Shown here one piece after another: positions 33,325 to 42,243 of a DNA stretch of 64,000 nt. Location of the stretch: positions 62,001-126,000 of the forward strand of contig NZ_NBZW01000009.1 of assembly GCF_002379085.1 (NCBI RefSeq), in the 5' to 3' direction. Position 1 is the first letter of the stretch. Each line of letters starts with the position of its first letter. The notes under the pieces were generated by a model, which worked only from the letters and a program-made list of their open reading frames with translations, was not told where the DNA came from and did no database searches. The DNA is from Polaromonas sp. AET17H-212 (GTDB lineage Bacteria > Pseudomonadota > Gammaproteobacteria > Burkholderiales > Burkholderiaceae_C). The translations under genes were made by a program, and so were the position numbers.

Positions 33325-35257
33325 CATTGACATCGCCAAGGGCGGTAGCACCACAACCTGGGACCTGGGCACCGACACCACCCTCATCCGCATCCTGGCC
33401 CGCAACGCCGAGTTGCTGGGCCATCGCGTGGCCATGCGCGAAAAAAACCTGGGAATATGGCAGGAGACCACCTGGTCGCAAATGCTGGATGCCACGCTCG
33501 CCTGCGCGGCCGGCATGGAAAGTCTCGGGTTTGGCGCCGAGGATGCCTTGCTGGTGCTGGGCGACAACCGGCCCCGGCTTTACATGGGCATGCTCGCGGC
33601 TGGCATGTTGGGCGGCTACGCGATGCCGGTCTACCCCGACGCCACGCATGACGAAATCCATCACTTCATGCATGAGGCGAATGTCCGCTTTGTCCTGGCC
33701 GAAGATCAGGAACAGGTCGACAAGGTGCTCGATCTGGGTGATCGGGGCGCGACGATCACCAGCATCATCTACGACGAACCACGCGGCTTGGCCAGCTATC
33801 CGAATCCCGGGCTGGTGTCGTGGGAAAAGTTGCAGGCCATTGGTGCGGATCGCCTGCGTGCCGAACCGAAACTGCGAAATACCTTGATCGAACGGGCACG
33901 GCCCGAAGGACCAGCCGTGTTCGTGCACTCGTCGGGAACCACGGGCAAACCGAAGGGCGTGGTGCTGAGCCACAGGAATTTGCTCGCCGGGGTTGGCAAC
34001 GCCCATCGCGGTGGCGCCTTCACCTTTGGCGAGGACATCCTCGCCTATCTGCCCATGGCCTGGGTGGGTGACTTTGCGATCACGGTCGGCGCCGGTGTTG
34101 CGCTGCACTTCACCATCAACATTCCCGAGCGGCAGGAAACGGTGCTGCATGACCTGCGCGAGGTCGCGCCCACTTTCTATCTGGCGGCACCCCGAAGCTG
34201 GGACAACATGCTGACCACCATCCAGGTGCGCATGGAGGATTCGACGCCGCTCAAAAAATGGTTTTACGATGTTTTCATGAACTCCGCGCTGGCCGCTGAA
34301 CGACGCAAACTCGAGGGAAAACCGCCCCACCTGAAAGAGCGATTGATGCGGCAGCTGGGCGAGTGGCTGATCTTCGGGCCGATCAAGGACCAGTTGGGGC
34401 TGACCCGCCTGCGCAATGCCTTCACCGGCGGCGAGGCCATTGGAGAGGATACTTTCGTGTTTTACCGCGCGCTGGGCGTGAAACTGCGACAGTTCTATGG
34501 TCAAACCGAAAGCAGCGCTTTCAATGCCTTGCAGGACACCGAAGAAGTACGCCTGCACACGGTCGGCAGGCCATTGCCGGGGGTTGAGGTCAAAATCGGC
34601 GACAACGGCGAGATCATGGTTCGATCCGGGAGTGTGTTTTCCGGTTACTACAAACTTGAAAATGCCACCCGGGAAGCACTGGAGGATGGCTGGCTGCGCA
34701 CGGGTGATGCCGGTTATGTCGAGCCTGACGGGCATATGGTGGTGCTCGGACGTTTGTCGGAGGTGGTGCATACCGCCAAAGGCGAACGCTACATCCCGAA
34801 CTACATCGAAAACCGCCTCAAGTTCAGCCCGTACATCAAGGATGTGGCGGTGCTCGGGAGCGGTCGCGACACGCTGGCGGCCATCATCTGCATCGACAAG
34901 GAACCGGTCGGTCACTGGGCCGAAGTACGGGGCATTTCCTACATGTCCTATGCCGACCTGTCGCAAAACCCCGAGGTGATCGCACTGGTCACGGCAGCGG
35001 TCAAACGCGTCAACAGCATCCTGCCAGACGGACTGAAACTGCATCACTTCGTGTCGCTGCACAAGGAGTTCGACCCCGATGATGGGGAGGTCACACGGAC
35101 CCGCAAGTTGCGCCGCAACGTGGTGGAAGAGCGTTATGCACCCATCATTGATGCGATCTACGGCGGCCAGAAGACGGTCACGATGAAGGCGCAGATCACG
35201 TACGAATCCGGTGAGGTCGGCACCATCGAGCGCCAACTCTCGGTGCAGGAGATTTAA
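33311..35257 (+). CDS. long-chain-type acyl-CoA synthetase embedded in the transporter operon
   Basis: 648-residue AMP-forming acyl-CoA synthetase of the large long-chain type. The start at 33311 has GGAGG five nt upstream. Motifs are intact: HSSGTTGKPKG near 203, QFYGQTESSAF, GWLRTGDAGYVEPDGH and a C-terminal TRTRKLRRN. It is encoded between livG and livH, with overlap and a 3-nt gap, so it should be made together with the permease. Placing the activating enzyme inside the importer operon suggests that the acid is trapped as CoA ester on entry. A paralogue holds the same position in the second transporter (46505-48373). Confidence 0.92.
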   Translation: MQRTDIDIAKGGSTTTWDLGTDTTLIRILARNAELLGHRVAMREKNLGIWQETTWSQMLDATLACAAGMESLGFGAEDALLVLGDNRPRLYMGMLAAGMLGGYAMPVYPDATHDEIHHFMHEANVRFVLAEDQEQVDKVLDLGDRGATITSIIYDEPRGLASYPNPGLVSWEKLQAIGADRLRAEPKLRNTLIERARPEGPAVFVHSSGTTGKPKGVVLSHRNLLAGVGNAHRGGAFTFGEDILAYLPMAWVGDFAITVGAGVALHFTINIPERQETVLHDLREVAPTFYLAAPRSWDNMLTTIQVRMEDSTPLKKWFYDVFMNSALAAERRKLEGKPPHLKERLMRQLGEWLIFGPIKDQLGLTRLRNAFTGGEAIGEDTFVFYRALGVKLRQFYGQTESSAFNALQDTEEVRLHTVGRPLPGVEVKIGDNGEIMVRSGSVFSGYYKLENATREALEDGWLRTGDAGYVEPDGHMVVLGRLSEVVHTAKGERYIPNYIENRLKFSPYIKDVAVLGSGRDTLAAIICIDKEPVGHWAEVRGISYMSYADLSQNPEVIALVTAAVKRVNSILPDGLKLHHFVSLHKEFDPDDGEVTRTRKLRRNVVEERYAPIIDAIYGGQKTVTMKAQITYESGEVGTIERQLSVQEI

Positions 35258-35260
35258 ATC

Positions 35261-36148
35261 ATGGACTTTTCACTGTTTGCCGAGTTGGCCATCAATGGCG
35301 CACTGTCGGGGTTGATGTACTCATTGGTGGCCCTGGGCATCGTGCTCATCTACAAGTCGTCCTCCGTGCCCAACCTGGCGCAAGGTGCGATGACCATGCT
35401 CGGTGCCTATGTGGTGCTGGCCATCGCCAATGGCCTCGGCCTGCCCATGTGGACGGCCATTCCACTGGCCATGGGGACGATGTTCTTTATAGGCATGGGC
35501 ATCGAGCGGGTGGCGTTGCGCCGGCTGGCGGGCCGTCCCATCATCATGATTCTGATGATGACGCTGGGACTGGACATCTTCATACGCGCGACAACCATGG
35601 CCATCTGGGGCGGCTCAAGCCGTCCGATGTCCATCGGCATCAGCGACGAACCGCTGTTCCTGGGACCGCTGCTGCTCAATCGCTCCTACGTGGTGGGGGC
35701 CATGGTTGCCGCGGCACTGTTTGCAATCTTCTTTTTCTTCTTTCGCACGCGCAGGGGCATTGTCCTGCGCGCCATCTCCGATGACTACATCGCATCCTGG
35801 TCAATCGGCATATCGGTTGAGCGCGGGGTGGCTTTTTCCTGGGCCATGTCCTCGGTTCTGGCCACAACGGCCGGCGTGTTGTGGGGCTCGGTTCAAGGGG
35901 TCAATCAGGGGCTGGCGCTGCTATTGCTCAAGGGCCTGACCGTCGCCGTTCTGGGCGGTCTTGACAGCATTGGCGGTGCCATTCTGGCCGGCTTGCTGCT
36001 GGGCCTTCTTGAAGGTGTTGCGTCAGGCTATCTCGACCCATTGGTGGGTGGTGGCAGCCGCGACCTGGTGGTTGCCGCGACGCTGATTCTGACCATCCTG
36101 ATTCGGCCCCACGGTCTGTTCGGGCGCCACGACATTGAAAGGATCTGA
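35261..36148 (+). CDS. livH: branched-chain-type ABC transporter permease (LivH)
   Basis: 295-residue integral membrane protein with about eight hydrophobic segments and the LivH pattern: ELAINGALSGLMYSLVALG at the N-terminus, NLAQGAMTMLGAY, GMGIERVALRRLAGRP, and the EAA-like cytoplasmic loop LRAISDDYIASWSIGISVERGVAFSWAMSS. AGGAG lies about 9 nt before the ATG. It forms the transmembrane channel with LivM, starting 3 nt after the synthetase stop and followed by livM after 5 nt. Confidence 0.93.
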   Translation: MDFSLFAELAINGALSGLMYSLVALGIVLIYKSSSVPNLAQGAMTMLGAYVVLAIANGLGLPMWTAIPLAMGTMFFIGMGIERVALRRLAGRPIIMILMMTLGLDIFIRATTMAIWGGSSRPMSIGISDEPLFLGPLLLNRSYVVGAMVAAALFAIFFFFFRTRRGIVLRAISDDYIASWSIGISVERGVAFSWAMSSVLATTAGVLWGSVQGVNQGLALLLLKGLTVAVLGGLDSIGGAILAGLLLGLLEGVASGYLDPLVGGGSRDLVVAATLILTILIRPHGLFGRHDIERI

Positions 36149-36153
36149 AGGTC

Positions 36154-37227
36154 ATGCTATTTCGTCAATCAGGAATTTTTCACACCAGTTACGCGGACGC
36201 GCGGGCACTTTTTCCGCTGCCTGCTGATCGCTGGATGATCGGCTTGCTGCTGGCCTTTGCAATCACCGCGCCACTCACCATGAGCTCGCTCGTCCTCAGC
36301 ACCCACCTGCTGCCCTGGCTGGTGTGGACTGCGGCTGTGCTCGGCTTGAACCTGATCCTGGGCTGGGCCGGTCAGTTCCACTTCGGCTACGCCGCCATCA
36401 TGGGCATCGGCGCCTACACGGCGGTGCATGGCGCGCGCAACGGCATTCCCTGGGAGATCGCGGTGGTGCTCGGCGGCGTGATGGCCGCGGTCATCGGCAT
36501 CGTTTTCGCTTTCGCGGCGCTGCGCGTGAAGGGCCTGTATCTGGCGCTCAGCACGCTGGCCTTGCAGTTCGTGATGGACTGGGTGATCTCCCATGTTCCG
36601 GCCATCAGCGGTGGCTCCCAGGCCACGCTGCAAGCACCAGCGATGCGCCTGCTCGGTCAGGCCGTCACGTCGGAAACCGGCCTCTATTACGTGGCGCTGG
36701 GCTGGTGCCTGCTCGTGACGGTCTTCATGCTCAATCTGCGCCGCAGCGCGCTGGGCCGCGCGCTCGTCGCCGTGCGTGAAAAGGACTTCGCCGCGGCAGT
36801 CATCGGCGTGCACAGCCTGTATTACAAGCTGGTGGCTTTCGCGACCTCGTCCTTCATTGGCGGCGTCAGCGGCGCCATCCTGATTTTCACCTTCTACCGG
36901 GCGGCCACACCGGAGCAGTTTGCCGTCAATGTATCCATCGAGTTGCTGGCCATGGTGATTGTCGGCGGGTTGGGCAGCATCATCGGCAGCTATTTTGGGG
37001 CCGCCTTCATTCTGTTGATGCCCGGCCTGATGAACAGTCTGATCGGCTGGCTGGCGCAGCTCGCAGGTGCCTCGCTCGGCGTTGAAACGCTGGCCCACAT
37101 CCCGCATGCGGTTTATGGTGCCTTGATCATTGTGTTCCTGCTGGTTGAGCCGATGGGTCTGGGCAAGATGTACACGAACCTGCGCAACTATCTGCTGGTC
37201 TGGCCCTTCGGCTACGCCCGAAAGTAA
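36154..37227 (+). CDS. livM: branched-chain-type ABC transporter permease (LivM)
   Basis: 357-residue membrane permease, LivM family. It has hydrophobic spans from about residue 27, the signature GLNLILGWAGQFHFGYAAIMGIGAYTA, ALRVKGLYLALSTLALQF, and the coupling loop ALVAVREKDFAAAVIGVHSLYYKLVAFATSS. The first 25 residues form a cytoplasmic lead. It pairs with LivH. The HFGYAA segment has a small change from the more common SLGHAA of amino-acid transporters, consistent with a different cargo. Confidence 0.92.
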   Translation: MLFRQSGIFHTSYADARALFPLPADRWMIGLLLAFAITAPLTMSSLVLSTHLLPWLVWTAAVLGLNLILGWAGQFHFGYAAIMGIGAYTAVHGARNGIPWEIAVVLGGVMAAVIGIVFAFAALRVKGLYLALSTLALQFVMDWVISHVPAISGGSQATLQAPAMRLLGQAVTSETGLYYVALGWCLLVTVFMLNLRRSALGRALVAVREKDFAAAVIGVHSLYYKLVAFATSSFIGGVSGAILIFTFYRAATPEQFAVNVSIELLAMVIVGGLGSIIGSYFGAAFILLMPGLMNSLIGWLAQLAGASLGVETLAHIPHAVYGALIIVFLLVEPMGLGKMYTNLRNYLLVWPFGYARK

Positions 37228-37237
37228 AGATGACATC

Positions 37238-38092
37238 ATGCACGCGACTGACAACTTGACTTCCACCCCGACGCTGATGCACAACCCCGCAGCGAGCCCT
37301 GCACCGGTGCTGTCGCTGAACAACGTCGAGGTCATCTACGACCATGTGTCGCTCGCCATCAAGGGCGTGTCGATTGATGTGCCCCAAGGCGGTATGGTGG
37401 CGCTGCTGGGGGCCAACGGCGCCGGCAAAAGCACAACGCTGAAGTCGATCAGCGGTTTGCTACGCCCCGAGCGGGGCCTGGTAACCCGCGGTGAGGTACG
37501 TTTCATGGGACATAACATCGATGCGCTGGCGCCTCAGGAGCGCGTCAAACTCGGTATCGTTCATGTGCTGGAAGGGCGGCGCGTGTTTGAACACATGACG
37601 CCTGACGAGAACCTGATCGCGGCCTCCGCCGTTCGCGGTAGCCGCCAGGACATGCTGCGAAACAAAGACATGGTTTACACCTACTTCCCGCGCTTGCACC
37701 AGCGGCGTACCGCGCAGTCCGGCTACCTGTCAGGCGGCGAGCAGCAGATGCTGGCCATCGGTCGCGCCCTGATGACGCAGCCCAAGCTGTTGATGCTCGA
37801 TGAGCCCAGCCTGGGACTGGCGCCCTTTCTCGTGGCCGAGATTTTCGACATTGTCCGGCGCATCAACAAGGAAGAAGGTCTGTCCGTTCTGCTGGTGGAG
37901 CAAAACGCCATTGCCGCTCTGGACGTGGTCTCGCATGGCTACATGATCGAGAACGGCCGCGTGGTGATGCATGACAGCGCAGAAGCCATGAAGAAAAATC
38001 CGGACATCCAGGAGTTTTACCTCGGAGGCGCTGAAGGCCACAATTTCCATGACATCAAGCACTATCGCCGGCGCAAGCGCTGGCTGACCTGA
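37238..38092 (+). CDS. livF: branched-chain-type ABC transporter ATP-binding protein (LivF) with basic tail
   Basis: 284-residue ATPase starting at the ATG at 37238. Walker A is GANGAGKSTT, the signature YLSGGEQQMLAIGRAL, and Walker B LLMLDEPSLGLAP, followed by the LLVEQNA switch His region of LivF. It ends in an arginine/lysine-rich tail HDIKHYRRRKRWLT, beyond the usual EFYLG end of LivF. The same tail is found in the LivF proteins at 44923 and 58752. A leader of about 25 residues before the nucleotide-binding fold is also longer than typical. Confidence 0.92.
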   Translation: MHATDNLTSTPTLMHNPAASPAPVLSLNNVEVIYDHVSLAIKGVSIDVPQGGMVALLGANGAGKSTTLKSISGLLRPERGLVTRGEVRFMGHNIDALAPQERVKLGIVHVLEGRRVFEHMTPDENLIAASAVRGSRQDMLRNKDMVYTYFPRLHQRRTAQSGYLSGGEQQMLAIGRALMTQPKLLMLDEPSLGLAPFLVAEIFDIVRRINKEEGLSVLLVEQNAIAALDVVSHGYMIENGRVVMHDSAEAMKKNPDIQEFYLGGAEGHNFHDIKHYRRRKRWLT

Positions 38093-38207
38093 CCGAGGGT
38101 AAAACCCTGTCTACGTCGATATCCGGTTTCGCGTTCAGTCTTGGGGCGTACTGTACGGCGTGCCCATCGGACTTCTTTTAACCCGTACGATTCTTAGGAG
38201 AACAGAC

Positions 38208-39458
38208 ATGAGATCCAAGTTACTTTCTATCGTGGCAGGTCTGGGATTGGCGCTTGCCGGTCTGCAGTCTGCACAGGCGCAAGCCCAGCCCATCAAATTC
38301 GCGCTTTGTTATGACCTGAGCAAGTCCTACGGCTTTGTCACGCCGCAAATTACCCAGGCGGTGAACGACTATGCCAAGATATTGAACCAGAAAGGCGGCA
38401 TCGAAGGCCACCCCATCGAGATCCTGGTTCAAGACCATGGCAACGAGCCGCAGCGCGGCATCGAGTGCTACGAAAAGATGAAACGCGAAGGCGCCATTGC
38501 CTTCGATTTCCTGTCCACGCCGGTTTCCCGCGCCGTTCTGCCTCGCGCCATGGCGGATGGCAATGTGATGGTGCAATCTTTCGTAGGCCGTGGCGATGCG
38601 GTCGATGGTGATGTGTTCAAGTGGATTTTCCCCATTGGGCCAACCTATTGGGGCCAAATGGCCAACAATATTCACTACATCAAAACCAAGGCCAACGGCA
38701 ACCTCAAGGGCGTGAAGATCGCATTCATCTACCCCGACTATCCGTTCGGGCAGGAGCCGATCGGCGTGCTGAAGACGCTCGCGGCCAAGGAAGGTTTTGA
38801 TTTGCAACTCATTCCCAACCCGATGCCGGGCAATGACCAATCCGCAGCCTGGACTCAGATCCGCCGTATCAACCCCGATTGGGTGATCAGTTGGAATCTG
38901 GCCAGCATGCATGTTGTCGCAGCGCGCGAGATGAAGCGCAACGGCATTTCGATGGACAAATACCTTTCCGTCAACTGGCTCAACGAAGTTGACCTCGCCA
39001 ACATCGGTCTGGAAAACGCAAAAGGCCTCAAGCGCGGCACCAACGTGGTGGGTGGACAGAGCCACCCGCTGATCCAGCAAATCATCAAGGACCTGTATGA
39101 GAAAGGCAAGGGCAGCGGTGACCGCAAGCATCTCAGCGATATTTACTACAACACCGGTCTGGCCATCTATGCCAGCGTTTTCGAGGGCGCTCGCCTGGCC
39201 ATCAAACAAAATGGCTGGCCCATCACGCCTGACAAAATGAAGCGCGGTATGGAAAGCCTGAAAAACTTTGATGCCGAAGCCCTGATCGCCCCCGTAACGG
39301 TGACCGCCAAGGACCATGGCGGCGGAGGCAAGACGCGCATCGACATGTGGGATGGCGCCAAGTGGGTGCCCCAGACTGACTGGTTCTCGGCGTATGACGA
39401 CGTGATCCAGGACATCGTGAAGAAAGAATCCGGCGAGTTCGCCAAGAACAAACAGTAA
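38208..39458 (+). CDS. livK: periplasmic substrate-binding protein of the first transporter (LivK family)
   Basis: 416-residue periplasmic binding protein. The start is the ATG at 38208, with TAGGAG 7 nt upstream. The signal peptide MRSKLLSIVAGLGLALAGLQ and a following SAQAQA cleavage site are clear. The mature fold is type 1 periplasmic binding (FALCYDLSKSYGFVTPQI, LNQKGGIEGHPIEILVQDHGNEP). It delivers the ligand to LivHM. It differs from the two binding proteins of the second transporter, so the ligand range is probably different. The 115-nt gap from livF may hold an extra promoter. Confidence 0.92.
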   Translation: MRSKLLSIVAGLGLALAGLQSAQAQAQPIKFALCYDLSKSYGFVTPQITQAVNDYAKILNQKGGIEGHPIEILVQDHGNEPQRGIECYEKMKREGAIAFDFLSTPVSRAVLPRAMADGNVMVQSFVGRGDAVDGDVFKWIFPIGPTYWGQMANNIHYIKTKANGNLKGVKIAFIYPDYPFGQEPIGVLKTLAAKEGFDLQLIPNPMPGNDQSAAWTQIRRINPDWVISWNLASMHVVAAREMKRNGISMDKYLSVNWLNEVDLANIGLENAKGLKRGTNVVGGQSHPLIQQIIKDLYEKGKGSGDRKHLSDIYYNTGLAIYASVFEGARLAIKQNGWPITPDKMKRGMESLKNFDAEALIAPVTVTAKDHGGGGKTRIDMWDGAKWVPQTDWFSAYDDVIQDIVKKESGEFAKNKQ

Positions 39459-39470
39459 TTGCCATCCCTT

Positions 39471-39526
39471 GGGAGGGGCACGGTCAGGCGTGTTGCGCAC
39501 CGATCATGCCCTTCCCATCCTGTTTT
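39471..39526 (+). terminator. candidate terminator after livK
   Basis: GGGAGGGGCA (39471-39480) can pair with TGCCCTTCCC (39507-39516) with a single G-T wobble. The pair is followed within 6 nt by a run of five T. The loop is 26 nt, so folding is less certain than for a compact hairpin. It would separate the transporter operon from badHI. Confidence 0.5.
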
Positions 39527-39635
39527 TCGGATTTTCATCCATCTCTTGAATCGACCGGTGGCAACTTATGCCACAGCGAATTGCCATGGTAGCTGCAAAG
39601 CCCACGACCAAACACAGGAAAATCCGGCCACTTTA

Positions 39636-39651
39636 CCTAACTACCGTTTGA
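39636..39651. promoter_or_regulatory. TetR-type operator upstream of badH
   Basis: The site reads CCTAAC TACC GTTTGA. The left arm is identical to the 32363 and 44615 sites; the right arm keeps GTT and G. It ends 4 nt before a consensus TATAAT, the same geometry as at 32363. Confidence 0.7.
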
Positions 39652-39655
39652 CAGC

Positions 39656-39661
39656 TATAAT
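39656..39661 (+). promoter_or_regulatory. badH promoter, consensus -10 TATAAT
   Basis: A perfect TATAAT lies at 39656-39661. The best -35 at a proper distance is TTTACC (39632-39637, spacer 18). A TTGACA at 39648 is too close to serve this -10. The operator occupies the spacer, so a bound repressor would block RNA polymerase. The leader to the badH ATG is about 40 nt. Confidence 0.7.
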
Positions 39662-39706
39662 ATCAACCACACAAATGTGGCGCCAAAAGCGCAAGGAGTA
39701 ATAAAT

Positions 39707-40504
39707 ATGGATCTCGATCTAAAAGGTAAATCGGTCATCGTCACTGGTGGCGGCTCGAACATTGGCCGCGGCATCGTGCTCGGCTTCGCTGCGGAAGGCG
39801 CCAACATCACCATCGGGGACATCGACGACAAGCAAGCGCAAAAAACGGCGGAACTCGCGTTGGCGAGCGGTGCGGCGTCGGCGCAGGTTGTCAAGACCGA
39901 TGTCACCAAGCTCGACCAGGTGCAGGCCATGTTCAAGGCTGCGACTGACAAGTTCGGCGGCGTCGATGTCCTCGTCAATAACGTGGGCTGGGACCAGTTG
40001 ATGTTCTTCACGCAGACGACCCCCGACCTGTGGCAAAAGATCATCAACATCAACTACCTCGGCGTTCTCAACTGCACCAAGACCGCGCTTGAAGTCATGG
40101 TTCCTCGCAACGCCGGCTCCATCGTCTCCATCAGTTCCGATGCCAGCCGACAAGGTGAGCCACGCGAAGCGGTGTACGGGGGCGTCAAGGCCGCCATCAA
40201 CAGCTTCATGAAAACGATCGCCAAGGAAAACGGGCGTTACGGCATCCGCTGCAACGTGGTATGCCCCGGCGTCACGATCCCGAGCACCACCGACGAAGTG
40301 GGCGGAAGCAGCATGTGGATCGATGCCGGCAGCATGTTCACGCCCGAGCAACTGGAAAAAGTCGCCAAGGCGCTGCCGCTGCGCAAGGTGGGACGGCCGC
40401 AGGATATTGCCAATGCAGTCGTCTTCCTGTCTTCAGCGAAGGCTGCGGGTCATGTCACCGGGCAGGTTCTTTCAGTGTCTGGTGGTTACAGCATGATTGG
40501 GTAA
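39707..40504 (+). CDS. badH: 2-hydroxycyclohexanecarboxyl-CoA dehydrogenase-like SDR (BadH)
   Basis: 265-residue SDR from the ATG at 39707 (AGGAG at 8 nt). It has TGGGSNIGRGI and an acidic GDIDD after strand 2 pointing to NAD. NNVGWDQLMFFTQTTPDLW and ISSDASRQGEPREAVYGGVKAA, with Tyr and Lys, are followed by NVVCPG and GQVLSVSGG. This pattern resembles R. palustris BadH closely, as I recall it. BadH oxidises the ring hydroxyl of 2-hydroxycyclohexane-1-carboxyl-CoA to the 2-ketone, ready for BadI. The next gene is badI after 59 nt, and the promoter carries a TetR-type operator. Confidence 0.88.
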   Translation: MDLDLKGKSVIVTGGGSNIGRGIVLGFAAEGANITIGDIDDKQAQKTAELALASGAASAQVVKTDVTKLDQVQAMFKAATDKFGGVDVLVNNVGWDQLMFFTQTTPDLWQKIININYLGVLNCTKTALEVMVPRNAGSIVSISSDASRQGEPREAVYGGVKAAINSFMKTIAKENGRYGIRCNVVCPGVTIPSTTDEVGGSSMWIDAGSMFTPEQLEKVAKALPLRKVGRPQDIANAVVFLSSAKAAGHVTGQVLSVSGGYSMIG

Positions 40505-40563
40505 ACGCCTGGGCATGGTCGGCAGGCATGCGACGTTGAAATACCAAACAAAAAGGAAAATTC

Positions 40564-41355
40564 ATGGAATTCAAGGACATCATCTACGAAGAACGCGACT
40601 CGGTTGCCTACATCGCGATCAATCGCCCCGAGGTGATGAATGCGTTTCGCGGCCAGACAGTCGAGGAACTGCTGCAGGCATTCATGAAAGCAGGCTGGGA
40701 CAAGCGAATCGCCGCCATTGTGCTCACGGGTACGGGTGACCGTGCTTTCTGCACCGGCGGCGATCAGTCGGCCCATGCCGGCCAGTACGACGGCCGGGGC
40801 ACCATCGGCATTCCTGTGGAAGAGTTTCACAGCGCCATTCGTGACGTACCCAAGCCCGTGATCGCCCGCGTGCAGGGCTACGCCATTGGCGGCGGCAATG
40901 TCTTGGCCACCTTGTGCGACATGACCATTGCCTCGGAAAAGGCCGTGTTTGGCCAGGTCGGCCCGAAGGTTGGCTCGGTCGATCCTGGCTGGGGCACGGC
41001 CTACCTGAGCCATGTGGTTGGCGAAAAGAAAGCACGCGAGATCTGGTACATGTGCCGCCGCTACAATGCGCAGGAGGCCTTGGCCATGGGTCTGTGCAAC
41101 ACCGTCGTGCCCCACGACCAGCTCGACGCCGAAGTCGCCCGCTGGTGCAAGGAAATTGTCGAAAAGAGCCCGACCGCGCTGGCCATCGCCAAGCGTTCGT
41201 TCAACGCATCCACCGAGCACATTCGCGGCATCGGCAGCCTGGGACTTCAAGCGCTGAGCCTGTACTATGACACTGCAGAATCAAAAGAAGGCGTGAGCGC
41301 TTTCCTGGAAAAGCGTAGGCCTGATTTCAGGCAGTGGGCCAATGGCGGCAAGTGA
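40564..41355 (+). CDS. badI: 2-ketocyclohexanecarboxyl-CoA hydrolase (BadI), ring-opening crotonase
   Basis: 263-residue crotonase of the MenB/BadI branch. The segments [82 protein letters not shown] and VVGEKKAREIWYMCRRYN are very close to R. palustris BadI as I remember it. BadI hydrolyses the 2-keto-ring thioester in a reverse-Dieckmann reaction, opening the six-membered ring to pimeloyl-CoA. This is the strongest single indication that the island degrades alicyclic acids. A substituent on the ring would give a branched pimeloyl-CoA. Confidence 0.92.
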   Translation: MEFKDIIYEERDSVAYIAINRPEVMNAFRGQTVEELLQAFMKAGWDKRIAAIVLTGTGDRAFCTGGDQSAHAGQYDGRGTIGIPVEEFHSAIRDVPKPVIARVQGYAIGGGNVLATLCDMTIASEKAVFGQVGPKVGSVDPGWGTAYLSHVVGEKKAREIWYMCRRYNAQEALAMGLCNTVVPHDQLDAEVARWCKEIVEKSPTALAIAKRSFNASTEHIRGIGSLGLQALSLYYDTAESKEGVSAFLEKRRPDFRQWANGGK

Positions 41356-41453
41356 GCAAATGCAAGCCCTGAATAACCCCATGCGACGCGCCCATGCACG
41401 AGGCCGCCCCTTCGACAAAAGCTAGGTTTGATACGATTTGTATTTTGAATCTA

Positions 41454-41469
41454 CCTAACGGTCAATATG
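41454..41469. promoter_or_regulatory. putative operator half-site overlapping the tetR start
   Basis: CCTAAC at 41454-41459, preceded by TA, repeats the left arm of the other sites; the right arm is not conserved and overlaps the ATG. If bound, it would give autoregulation. Confidence 0.4.
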
Positions 41470-42099
41470 AAGTCAAATACAGACGCAAAACCCAGCAAAA
41501 ATGACGTAGATGGCCCCGCTACACGCGAACGGGTGCTGCTCGAAGCTGCACGCCTATTCAGGCATCATGGCTATGCCGCAACTACTTTGCGCGAGGTAGC
41601 GGATGCTGCCGGCGTCAAAGCCGGCAGCATCTACTATCACTTCGAATCGAAAGAGCAGATCCTGGGCGAAGTACTGGACAAAGGCATCACCATCGTAGCG
41701 GATGCCGTGCGCACCCGTATTGGGGCTCTTCCCGAAAGTGCACTCTGGCGAGACCGAATCGCCGCTGGCATTGAAGGCCATCTCTGGGGAATGCTGCATT
41801 ATGGCGACTTCACGTCGGCCAACATCCGCATCTATGGCCAAATCCCGACCAGCGCAAAAAATCGCCACCGGGTCGTGCGGCGGGCTTACGCAGACTACTG
41901 GGATCGGCTGTTCGAATCAGCGCTCGCCAGCGGCGAATTGCGCCCGGACACCAGCACGGCCATGATTCGGCTTTTCGTGATTGGCGCATTGAACTGGACC
42001 GTCGAATGGTACAACCCCCAGCGCGGCTCTTTTCAGGACTTCTCACGCCAAATCACAGCGATCGTGTTCGATGGAATCCTCACGCATGACAAAGCATAA
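41467..42099 (+). CDS. TetR/AcrR-family regulator, likely controller of the island
   Basis: 210-residue regulator. The N-terminal helix-turn-helix spans about residues 22-66: ERVLLEAARLFRHHGYAATTLREVADAAGVKAGSIYYHFESKEQILGEVL is a textbook TetR DNA-binding region. The C-terminal domain should bind a ligand, plausibly an acyl-CoA of the pathway, and dimerise. No ribosome-binding site is visible before the only ATG, and an operator half-site overlaps that start, so translation may be weak or leaderless. Repeated palindromes at several promoters in the window are its probable targets. The gene lies downstream of badI on the same strand after 111 nt. Confidence 0.92.
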   Translation: MKSNTDAKPSKNDVDGPATRERVLLEAARLFRHHGYAATTLREVADAAGVKAGSIYYHFESKEQILGEVLDKGITIVADAVRTRIGALPESALWRDRIAAGIEGHLWGMLHYGDFTSANIRIYGQIPTSAKNRHRVVRRAYADYWDRLFESALASGELRPDTSTAMIRLFVIGALNWTVEWYNPQRGSFQDFSRQITAIVFDGILTHDKA

Positions 42100-42243
42100 C
42101 CGCGATGCATTGCCGGCAACTTCGACAGGCCGGGCCGAGGGACTGACGGCAATAGTCCTCATGTCGCCTATGTGGCTCAGTGGCACGCTGACCGGCTGCG
42201 TCTGGGGACTCTCAAATTGGACAACCCGCCGCAGGAGCAACCA

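Noticed and set aside
33287..35236. 649-codon open frame on the minus strand opposite the first acyl-CoA synthetase
   Set aside because: It lies exactly antisense to a synthetase with all motifs intact; the frame is His/Arg/Gln-rich and has no domain. It is a GC-bias shadow.
39648..39661. TTGACA plus TATAAT as one promoter upstream of badH
   Set aside because: The two hexamers are only 2 nt apart and cannot be contacted together; only the TATAAT was kept, with an upstream -35.
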